A stretch of DNA of 11,611 nt from positions 1-11,611 of the forward strand of contig CABUOE010000059.1 of assembly GCA_902493155.1 (NCBI GenBank), written 5' to 3'. The notes under the pieces are model-generated. The model was not told where the DNA came from. It saw nothing but the letters and a program-made list of their open reading frames with translations, and ran no database searches. Each line of letters opens with the position of its first letter. Within the stretch, counting starts at the first letter, position 1. A program made the translations under genes and the position numbers. The stretch comes from an uncultured Eubacteriales bacterium (GTDB lineage Bacteria; Bacillota; Clostridia; Oscillospirales; Ruminococcaceae). Positions 1-5,145 of this stretch are shown here, piece by piece.

Positions 1-106
1 TGCCGCCAAGGACAAAATAACCTCCGTCCCCGGAAAAAATCGTCTTATTTTTGCGCCTGGGCGCTTTTGGGGGAGCGTTTTGTCGTCTGTCCAAACCGAA
101 AATCAC
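1..106 (-). CDS. Possible 5' end of an unidentified gene running off the window
   Basis: On the minus strand a frame stays open from an ATG at 142 to the window edge (47 codons). An in-frame GTG at 106-104 is the more sensible start: a TTGAGG-like ribosome site lies about 9 nt upstream, whereas the ATG at 142 overlaps a TATAAT box at 146-141. The translation has a basic stretch (DRRQNAPPKAPRRKNK) followed by SGDGGYFVLGG. I do not recognise a family. An open frame of this length can arise by chance, so this could equally be untranslated leader. It lies downstream of the AraC gene's terminator, in the same orientation. Confidence 0.25.
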   Translation of the reverse strand, partial: MIFGLDRRQNAPPKAPRRKNKTIFSGDGGYFVLGG

Positions 107-140
107 GGGCCCGTACCTCAAAGCTTCCCCGATCGCCTCC

Positions 141-174
141 ATTATAACGCCTCTCTGCCGCAAAGGATTGTCAA
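141..174 (-). promoter_or_regulatory. Promoter-like elements with an over-long spacer
   Basis: On the minus strand a perfect TTGACA (174-169) precedes a perfect TATAAT (146-141), but the spacer is 22 nt instead of about 17. The hexamers may belong to different promoters, or the -10 may work with an activator or a poor -35. It would drive whatever lies leftward of position 134. Confidence 0.35.
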
Positions 175-207
175 TTTTTACGGGATTCTTGTAATATCTT
201 ACAAAGA

Positions 208-240
208 AAAACCGCCGTCCCGATTTGAGACGGCGGTTTT
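208..240 (-). terminator. Intrinsic terminator after the AraC-type gene
   Basis: A perfect 12-bp stem (208-219 with 229-240) with a 9-nt loop is followed on the minus strand by TTTTTCTTTG. It begins 26 nt past the regulator's stop codon. The A/T flanks make it potentially bidirectional. Confidence 0.9.
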
Positions 241-266
241 CGCTTATTTTCAGTAAAAGGGGGCAT

Positions 267-1157
267 TCACTCTACTGATTTCCGGTACTGCAGCGGCGAA
301 ATCCCCACTTCCCGCTTGAACACCTTGTCAAAGTGGGCGTTGTCGCTGAACCCCACAGCGTAGGCGATTCCGCTGATAGATTTGTCGTCCCGCCGCAAAA
401 ACTCCTTGGCCTTCTCCACCCGTACATGGCTCACATATTCGGTAAAGGTGCGACCGGTCACATGTTTGAATACGTCGGAAAAATAAGAGGGTGAAAGCAT
501 GGTCATCCGGCACATCTCTTCCAGATAGATTTTCTCCGCATAGTGGACGTCCACGTATTCCTGCACCTGAAAGACCGCTGTTTTGTACCGGTCCACCAGC
601 GCCTTTTTCTTCTGGTCGATGCCCTTTGCATACTCTCTGGAAATCAGAGCCAGGATTTTTAAAAGGTTTGCCTTGACGATTAGCTGGTAATGAGGGGCTT
701 TTCCCTCATATTCTGCCATGATTTCCTCCAAAAGCAGCGCCACTGTCCGGGAAACCGGCCCTGCCAAGGGGAAAAGTGGCTTTATCTCATCCAGCTTGAC
801 GATAAACGGCTCAATGTAAGCGTAATCGAACAAGTCGCTGCTTTTTCCGCCGGTCATATCTTCGCTTATAAAAGCCTCGGTGAAATCCAGGCCGATGAGC
901 ACGCTGTCCTCGTCCATTGTGGAGACCGAGTGGAACACCCTCGGCGGCAACACGAAAACATCCCCGCTGTGAAGGGTATAAATCGTACCGTTAAAGTTGT
1001 GAACACATTGCCCCTTTTTTACGTACCAGAGCTGAATATAATCGTGGCTGTGGTATTCCTGAGTCATCTTGTGGGCAATACTGTAAATTTTAAAGGGAAA
1101 CCGAGGGTCCAAAATGTCCTTTGCACGCAGATTCATGCTTTTGCTGCTGTCACTCAT
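267..1157 (-). CDS. AraC/XylS-family transcriptional regulator with N-terminal cupin sensor
   Basis: 296 aa, normal length for the family. Residues about 20-95 form an AraC-type cupin sensing domain: the YHSHDYIQLWYVKKG stretch holds two histidines of the barrel, and SGDVFVLPPRVFHSV is the usual second cupin motif. Residues about 195-293 form the double helix-turn-helix DNA-binding domain, first helices near LEEMCRMTMLSPSYFSDVFK and second near ISGIAYAVGFSDNAHFDKVFK, ending with the canonical GISPLQYRK. Such proteins usually activate sugar or stress genes on binding a small ligand. The ligand cannot be read here, and no obvious target operon sits next to it: its neighbours are a possible leftward gene and a ZIP transporter with its own promoter. 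The ribosome site is weak (GGGAAG about 12 nt upstream, GAAGTG closer). Met-8 is a possible later start but has no better site. Confidence 0.93.
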   Translation of the reverse strand: MSDSSKSMNLRAKDILDPRFPFKIYSIAHKMTQEYHSHDYIQLWYVKKGQCVHNFNGTIYTLHSGDVFVLPPRVFHSVSTMDEDSVLIGLDFTEAFISEDMTGGKSSDLFDYAYIEPFIVKLDEIKPLFPLAGPVSRTVALLLEEIMAEYEGKAPHYQLIVKANLLKILALISREYAKGIDQKKKALVDRYKTAVFQVQEYVDVHYAEKIYLEEMCRMTMLSPSYFSDVFKHVTGRTFTEYVSHVRVEKAKEFLRRDDKSISGIAYAVGFSDNAHFDKVFKREVGISPLQYRKSVE

Positions 1158-1217
1158 TACACTTCACTTCCCTTTCCGGGGAGGATAGGTCAATACTGGC
1201 TCTTTACTTGTAAAATG

Positions 1218-1246
1218 ATTGTATCATATCCAGTTCAGCAGGTCAA
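1218..1246 (-). promoter_or_regulatory. Sigma-A-type promoter of the AraC-family gene
   Basis: On the minus strand TTGACC (1246-1241), a 17-nt spacer and TACAAT (1223-1218) match the housekeeping consensus closely. The predicted start near 1211 gives a leader of about 54 nt with no obvious structure. A second TTGACA lies upstream at 1273-1268 without a matching -10. Confidence 0.8.
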
Positions 1247-1306
1247 TGCGGTTTTTCTATAAAATCCTGTCAAATGCCCAATTAGAATACTGGCCGTAAC
1301 AAAGCA

Positions 1307-1331
1307 AAAGGACGGCCGCTCACCGTCCTTT
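1307..1331 (-). terminator. Intrinsic terminator overlapping the ZIP stop codon
   Basis: A perfect 9-bp stem (1307-1315 with 1323-1331) with a 7-nt loop. The ZIP stop codon (TGA, 1322-1320) is in the loop and the last three sense codons are in the stem. On the minus strand it is followed by an imperfect T-rich tail (TGCTTTGTT), so it may be moderate in strength. Confidence 0.75.
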
Positions 1332-2117
1332 CAAGCTCCAGGGAATTATCCCAACGCCACATCCCGCCATTACGCCCATGGTTCCCACGTTGGAGTGCTC
1401 TCCCAGATGGGCTTCCGGGATCAGTTCCTCGACAACTACGTACATCATGGCGCCTGCCGCAAAGGCCAGCATCCAAGGCATCAGAGGCTGAATAAACCCC
1501 GCTGTCAGCACCACCAAAACGCCGAACACCAGCTCCACCAGGCCCGACAAGCTTCCCATCAAGAAAGCTTTTGTAGAACTCATCCCCTCCTGCCGCAGGG
1601 GAAGCGCCACCGCCGCTCCTTCGGGAAAGTTCTGGATGCCGATGCCGAGAGCGAGGGCCGCAGCCGCCGTAATGGCCGCCGGGTCATTGCCGTTTTGGGC
1701 CGCCAGGGCAAAAGAAAGCCCTACCGCCATGCCCTCGGGGATGTTGTGAAGGGTGACGGCAAACACCAAAAGCGTCGTCCGCTTCCAGGAGGTAGTCACG
1801 CCCTCCGGCTCAGCAGAACCGGGGTGCAGATGCGGTAGTAGGCTGTCCAGTCCCATAAGGAAAAGAATACCCAGAATAAACCCGCCCGCCGCCGGAATCC
1901 AGCCGATCTGCCCTTTCTGTTCCGCCTCTTCAATGGCTGGAATGAGAAGAGACCACACCGATGCGGCGATCATAACGCCTGCCGCAAAGCCTAAGAAAAT
2001 CCGTTGTATTTTGGGGTTTATCTCACCCCGGAAGAAAAATACCACCGCCGCACCCAGCGCCGTCATCAGGAAAGTAAATCCTGTGCCGCCCGCCGCCCAA
2101 ATAAGCGCGTCTTTCAT
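1320..2117 (-). CDS. ZIP/GufA-family divalent metal transporter
   Basis: 265 aa, almost entirely hydrophobic, with about eight membrane segments as expected for bacterial ZIP proteins that carry zinc or related divalent metals (Mn, Fe) inward across the cytoplasmic membrane. The two metal-site signatures are intact: HNIPEG at residues 124-129 and QNFPEG at 162-167. EELIPEAH at 230-237 matches the conserved acidic motif in a late helix. A short histidine-bearing loop (PHLHPG, 95-100) lies in the intracellular loop, where ZIP proteins often have His-rich regions. The start at 2117 has GGTGAT 7 nt upstream as a plausible ribosome site. The last about 15 residues (GCGVGIIPWSLKGR) do not resemble the LD-x-ALG ending I recall for GufA relatives, although the frame stays open. 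Metal specificity cannot be told from sequence alone. Confidence 0.93.
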   Translation of the reverse strand: MKDALIWAAGGTGFTFLMTALGAAVVFFFRGEINPKIQRIFLGFAAGVMIAASVWSLLIPAIEEAEQKGQIGWIPAAGGFILGILFLMGLDSLLPHLHPGSAEPEGVTTSWKRTTLLVFAVTLHNIPEGMAVGLSFALAAQNGNDPAAITAAAALALGIGIQNFPEGAAVALPLRQEGMSSTKAFLMGSLSGLVELVFGVLVVLTAGFIQPLMPWMLAFAAGAMMYVVVEELIPEAHLGEHSNVGTMGVMAGCGVGIIPWSLKGR

Positions 2118-2300
2118 TGTTTCATCACCATTCCTTTCCGATTTTGCGCATTTTGCCGCAAAATCCGCCCTGTAACAGCCTTAGCTGTACAATGGAAATC
2201 ATATCTGGAAAGTCCGCCCCATTGTCAGTACAGACTTACTTTGTATAAAAAAATTACCGCTTTTCCCACCGGACGCTAGTAAAAATTTGAATAATTCTAA
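2118..2300 (-). promoter_or_regulatory. Long repeat-rich leader of the ZIP gene
   Basis: The predicted transcript start near 2298 leaves about 180 nt before the ZIP start codon. In it I see: a perfect 9-bp inverted repeat just upstream of the start (2140-2148 with 2157-2165, 8-nt loop); a 5-bp hairpin extended by 3 bp across a bulge (2171-2191); a perfect 7-bp inverted repeat (2189-2195 with 2219-2225) that shares 2189-2191 with the previous hairpin, so the two cannot form together; and a near-repeat GGGCGGAYTTT around 2160-2169 and 2209-2219. It does not match the Mn (yybP-ykoY) or NiCo riboswitch patterns I know. It could be a metal-responsive RNA, a set of operators, or chance. Confidence 0.4.
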
Positions 2301-2448
2301 TATAATTATATGGGAGGCACCGAGAAAAGTCAAGCATTTGTAGGAATTTCCCTTTGTGTAAAGGAAAAGGTAGCCAGGCTGCAGCTGCTTGCTGAAGCCC
2401 CTTGAAATCCATCTCGCGGTCATTTACTGATGCTTTCGGTATTTCCAT
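2254..2448 (-). CDS. Possible 64-aa small protein or gene remnant
   Basis: An ATG at 2448 has an excellent ribosome site, AAGGAAGG (2463-2456), 7 nt upstream, and opens a 64-codon frame beginning MEIPKASVNDREMDFKGLQQ. The first half looks like ordinary protein. The second half runs through the AT-rich promoter of the ZIP gene, which argues that a once longer gene was cut here. No promoter of its own is visible: the frame starts right after the lacI terminator, so expression would need read-through. I do not recognise the product. It may be a decayed gene that followed lacI, or simply non-coding. Confidence 0.25.
   Translation of the reverse strand: MEIPKASVNDREMDFKGLQQAAAAWLPFPLHKGKFLQMLDFSRCLPYNYIRIIQIFTSVRWEKR
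2305..2333 (-). promoter_or_regulatory. Near-consensus promoter of the ZIP transporter gene
   Basis: On the minus strand TTGACT (2333-2328), exactly 17 nt, then TATAAT (2310-2305). Transcription would start near 2298 and read the ZIP gene. Confidence 0.85.
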
Positions 2449-2463
2449 TGATATGCCTTCCTT

Positions 2464-2493
2464 ACAAAAAAATTGCCGCCCAAATGGGCGGCA
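2464..2493 (-). terminator. Intrinsic terminator after the lacI-type gene
   Basis: An 8-bp GC-rich stem (2474-2481 with 2486-2493) with a 4-nt loop, followed on the minus strand by an A and then seven Ts (2472-2466). It begins 16 nt after the regulator's stop codon. Confidence 0.92.
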
Positions 2494-2509
2494 TGGGTGG
2501 AATATGTCA

Positions 2510-3511
2510 TTACATCGTTGAACCCCGGACGATAAGTTCGGTTTCAAGAAAAATCTGCCGGGTTTCGGCGGTGGGATTTTCGATTTTGTCGATGAGGATT
2601 TCGCAGGCCTGATACCCCATCTGATAGCTGGGCTGTTTCATGGTGGTAATGGCCGGATCGGTCATCAGCGAAATGTCGATATTGTCGAAACCGACGATGC
2701 TCACGTCCTGGGGAACCGAAAGCCCAAGCTTGTTGGCCGCTTTCAGAATAGCAGCGGCGTACACGTCGGAGATCGCAAAATAAGCGTCCGGCGCGTCGGG
2801 CGCCGACAACACGTGCATAGCTTCCGACAGCGCCATGTCGAAGCTGATACTGGACAGATGGGAAATCCAGTCCTCCCGGAGTTCCAGACCATTTTCCCGG
2901 ACGGCCTGGCGGAAGCCCTCCTCCCGGTGGCGAGAGTATTTGTGGGTCAGCAGGCTGTTCATCAGAGCTATTTTCTTCCGGCCGATGGAGACGAGATACT
3001 CGACGGCGGTTTTTGACGCCTTGATGTCGTCGATGCTCACAAAAGAAACCCCTGTGCTTTCACAGTATTCCGAACACATGACGACAGGACAGCGGGACGA
3101 CAGCTTATCGAGAAATTCCGCGTCCCGGACGCTGCTGATCAGCATCACGCCGGCACAGGGAAAGTTTTTCAGCATACTCTGATAATCCTCGAAGGTGGTG
3201 TAAACCCCCGCCGTCTGCATGGCCAAGGCGTAATATCCTCTGCGGCGGGCGGCGGCCTGCACCCCGTCGATGACCCGGCTGATAAAGGGGTTCTTGAATT
3301 CGGGAATGCTGAGCAGAATAGTTTTGCACTCCGGATCGGTCAGGGATTCCCCCTCCGGCAGATATCCCATCTGCTCCATAGCGTTAAGGACTTTTTGCCG
3401 AGTGGCGTCCTTAACGCTGCCCGAACGGTTGATAATGCGGGAGACGGTGGCGATAGAAACCCCGGCTTCTTTCGCCACGTCCATAATGGTGATTTTTTCA
3501 GATGATTTCAT
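2510..3511 (-). CDS. LacI-family transcriptional regulator
   Basis: 333 aa, standard length. Residues 7-27 form the LacI helix-turn-helix (ITIMDVAKEAGVSIATVSRII), followed by the typical third helix and GYLPE at 49-53. The rest is the periplasmic-binding-protein-like effector domain, with family landmarks such as AYFAISDVYAAAILKAANKLGLSVPQDVSIVGFDN (about 243-277) and the closing TTMKQPSYQMGYQA segment. It should bind DNA as a dimer and respond to a sugar-like ligand. The hinge is unusual: the normal ARSL-type hinge helix after GY-x-PN is replaced by a shorter acidic stretch (EGESLTDPE). It is divergent from the Gfo/Idh oxidoreductase at 3858, the classic arrangement for a local repressor, and two inverted repeats lie over its own promoter. 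The ribosome site is AAAGGA, about 10 nt before the ATG. Confidence 0.95.
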   Translation of the reverse strand: MKSSEKITIMDVAKEAGVSIATVSRIINRSGSVKDATRQKVLNAMEQMGYLPEGESLTDPECKTILLSIPEFKNPFISRVIDGVQAAARRRGYYALAMQTAGVYTTFEDYQSMLKNFPCAGVMLISSVRDAEFLDKLSSRCPVVMCSEYCESTGVSFVSIDDIKASKTAVEYLVSIGRKKIALMNSLLTHKYSRHREEGFRQAVRENGLELREDWISHLSSISFDMALSEAMHVLSAPDAPDAYFAISDVYAAAILKAANKLGLSVPQDVSIVGFDNIDISLMTDPAITTMKQPSYQMGYQACEILIDKIENPTAETRQIFLETELIVRGSTM

Positions 3512-3563
3512 GGGAATCGAATCCTTTTCCGTTTATACTCATATTAATATATGAAGTGAAATG

Positions 3564-3578
3564 ATGTAAATTTTACAT
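3564..3578. promoter_or_regulatory. Candidate operator: 7-1-7 inverted repeat at the lacI-type start site
   Basis: ATGTAAA-T-TTTACAT is a perfect inverted repeat with a single central base. It covers the predicted transcription start of the regulator gene, a position suited to autorepression. Confidence 0.45.
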
Positions 3579-3582
3579 TTTT

Positions 3583-3611
3583 ATTATACCAAAAATGTTT
3601 TGGTTGGAAAA
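3583..3611 (-). promoter_or_regulatory. Promoter of the lacI-type gene, extended -10 type
   Basis: On the minus strand TATAAT (3588-3583) is preceded by TGG, giving an extended -10 motif. The best -35 (TTTCCA at 3610-3605, 16-nt spacer) matches the consensus at only four of six positions. Start near 3576, leader about 65 nt. Confidence 0.65.
3588..3604. promoter_or_regulatory. Candidate operator: 7-3-7 inverted repeat in the lacI-type promoter spacer
   Basis: ACCAAAA-ATG-TTTTGGT is a perfect inverted repeat lying between the -35 and -10 of the leftward promoter and touching the first base of the -10. LacI-family operators usually have a central CG, which this lacks, so the binding protein is uncertain. 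Confidence 0.45.
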
Positions 3612-3691
3612 GAGTTTTTTCTAAAAAAGGTATTTTGACTAAATTTATTCTAAAATTCCTGTAATATTGTACGGGTTTATTCACGGATTTC

Positions 3692-3720
3692 TTGACAAAA
3701 TACTGGATTGGCAGTAGAAT
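3692..3720 (+). promoter_or_regulatory. Promoter of the Gfo/Idh oxidoreductase gene
   Basis: TTGACA (3692-3697), a 17-nt spacer and TAGAAT (3715-3720). Start near 3727, leaving a leader of about 130 nt before the ATG at 3858. Confidence 0.85.
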
Positions 3721-3745
3721 ATTTTTGTAAATATTTTTGTAAATA
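3718..3745 (+). repeat. 12-bp tandem repeat over the oxidoreductase start site
   Basis: Two perfect head-to-tail copies of AATATTTTTGTA (3718-3729 and 3730-3741) followed by AATA. The repeat overlaps the end of the -10 box and the predicted start site. It may be a regulator site, or a slippage-prone AT tract. Confidence 0.7.
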
Positions 3746-3857
3746 ACTAGAAATTTACAGAAAATGCATTCATCTACAGTGAAAACCAGAACGAAATTCG
3801 TAAAATAATCCCGTTCTCCGAGAAATACAGACGGTCCCGAAAGTCGAGGTTTGAGAT

Positions 3858-5021
3858 ATGGAAAAACTACGAGTTGGCATCATCGGAGCAGGCTTTATCG
3901 GACGGCAGCACATCGAAGCGGTAGGGCGGATTCCAGGGGCGGAAATCGTAGCCGCCGCCGACCAGAACCTGGAAATGGTTCGGTCGCTGAGCGAGGACAG
4001 CTTCATCCCCCACTGCACCAGCAACTACCACGAAATTTTAGACAACCCGGACATCGACGTGGTACATATCTGCACCCCCAGCAACACCCACTTCGAAATG
4101 AGCAAGGAGGCCCTCTTAAAAGGTAAGCACGTTTACTGCGAAAAGCCCCTCTGCCTGGACACAAAGGAGTCGGAAGAACTTTGCCGCATCGCCAAAGAGT
4201 CGGGGCTAGCCCACGGCATCGACTTAAACTACCGGTTTAATGCGGCGGTACAGGAGATGCACCATAGGGTCAAGTCTGGCGACATCGGGCGGGTCTTGAC
4301 CGTCCACGGGGAATATCTTCAGGACTGGATGCTCTTTGAGTCGGACTACGACTGGCGAGTCAACCCGAAAATCGGCGGCGCTTCCCGGGCGGTAGCCGAC
4401 ATCGGCTCCCATTTCTTCGACACCATGCAGTTCATCCTGGACACCAGGGTCAAACGAATCTACAGCAAGTTTATCAAAGCCTACGAAAGCCGCACCCACT
4501 CCCTAAACGATAACGCCACTACCTACGCTAAAGTGCTGGGAACCGTGGTGGAAGAGGTGGAGGTAAACACCGAGGACGCGGCGTTCATCATCGCCGAGAT
4601 GGAGGACGGGGTTCCCGCCTTCATCAACATCTCTCAAATCTGTGCCGGGCACAAAAACGGCCTTGGCATCAACGTCAGCGGCACTAAAATGAGCTTGGAA
4701 TGGTATCAGGAAAATCCCGACAAGCTCATCGTCGGCCACCGGAACACCCCCAACGAGTATATCTTCCTGGGGGCGCAGAATATTTCCCCAGCGGCATCCC
4801 GTTTTCTCCCCCTGCCCGCCGGGCATCCCTGCGGCTGGGTGGACGCCTTGAAAAACGCCATCAACGAGTTTTATATCTACATCCGCACCGGGAAATATCT
4901 GAACAAGAAGGTCAATTACCCCACCTTCGAGGACGGCCACCAGATTATGCAGCTCATCGAGGCCTGCATCCAAAGCGACAAAACCGGCTCCTGGATCCAA
5001 TTGCCGGGTTTTGGGGAATAA
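3858..5021 (+). CDS. Gfo/Idh/MocA-family NAD(P)-dependent oxidoreductase
   Basis: 387 aa, normal length. The N-terminal Rossmann fold shows GAGFIG at residues 10-15 with the acidic D36 at the end of strand two, and the family hallmark EKP at 95-97, whose lysine acts in catalysis. The C-terminal alpha/beta domain carries DIGSH at 181-185 (the aspartate and histidine typical of the inositol dehydrogenase active site) and YRF at 125-127. Members oxidise or reduce a hydroxyl of sugars, inositols or sugar acids in the cytoplasm. The substrate cannot be assigned. The ATG has GAGGT 7 nt upstream. It is a single-gene unit: own promoter, strong terminator right after the stop, and a divergent LacI-type regulator as its only partner. 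No transporter or kinase of a sugar pathway is nearby. Confidence 0.95.
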   Translation: MEKLRVGIIGAGFIGRQHIEAVGRIPGAEIVAAADQNLEMVRSLSEDSFIPHCTSNYHEILDNPDIDVVHICTPSNTHFEMSKEALLKGKHVYCEKPLCLDTKESEELCRIAKESGLAHGIDLNYRFNAAVQEMHHRVKSGDIGRVLTVHGEYLQDWMLFESDYDWRVNPKIGGASRAVADIGSHFFDTMQFILDTRVKRIYSKFIKAYESRTHSLNDNATTYAKVLGTVVEEVEVNTEDAAFIIAEMEDGVPAFINISQICAGHKNGLGINVSGTKMSLEWYQENPDKLIVGHRNTPNEYIFLGAQNISPAASRFLPLPAGHPCGWVDALKNAINEFYIYIRTGKYLNKKVNYPTFEDGHQIMQLIEACIQSDKTGSWIQLPGFGE

Positions 5022-5029
5022 ACGCCTAT

Positions 5030-5059
5030 AAAAGCGCCGGAGACGCATCCGGCGCTTTT
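5030..5059 (+). terminator. Intrinsic terminator after the oxidoreductase gene
   Basis: A perfect 12-bp stem (5030-5041 with 5048-5059) with a 6-nt loop, AAAA on one side and TTTT on the other, starting 8 nt after the stop codon. Confidence 0.92.
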
Positions 5060-5074
5060 CCTCTGTTCGAACGA

Positions 5075-5103
5075 TTGTGTTTTTGAAAAGAATATGCTAT
5101 ACT
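5075..5103 (+). promoter_or_regulatory. Promoter of the membrane protein gene
   Basis: TTGTGT (5075-5080), a 17-nt spacer and TATACT (5098-5103), with TG at 5095-5096 making an extended -10. Start near 5110. It rules out the upstream in-frame ATG at 5077, which lies inside the -35. Confidence 0.75.
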
Positions 5104-5145
5104 GAAAACAATCGGGCAACTGCCCACCACAGGAGGATTCTGATT

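Larger units (their letters stand above)
3512..3857. other. AT-rich divergent control region between lacI-type and oxidoreductase genes
   Basis: 346 bp without a gene, clearly more AT-rich than the flanking coding sequence. It holds a leftward promoter for the regulator, a rightward promoter for the oxidoreductase, two inverted repeats on the regulator side (3564-3578 and 3588-3604), a 12-bp tandem repeat at the rightward start site (3718-3741), and a short palindrome ACGAA-A-TTCGT at 3791-3801 in the oxidoreductase leader. No open frame in it has a convincing start. Confidence 0.8.

Noticed and set aside
53..68. Short GCGC hairpin followed by TTTT on the plus strand as a terminator
   Set aside because: The stem is only 4-5 bp with a very small loop and no gene on the plus strand ends before it.
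690..1262. 190-codon plus-strand open frame antisense to the AraC-type gene
   Set aside because: It is the reverse shadow of a well-supported regulator, has no recognisable domain and no good ribosome site, and crosses the regulator's own promoter.
4503..5048. 181-codon minus-strand open frame across the oxidoreductase gene
   Set aside because: Antisense shadow of a clear Gfo/Idh gene; its composition reflects reversed codons and it runs through the terminator hairpin.
5077..5145. Upstream in-frame extension of the membrane protein
   Set aside because: The upstream ATG lies within the -35 of the gene's promoter, while the ATG at 5146 has an AGGAGG site at correct spacing.
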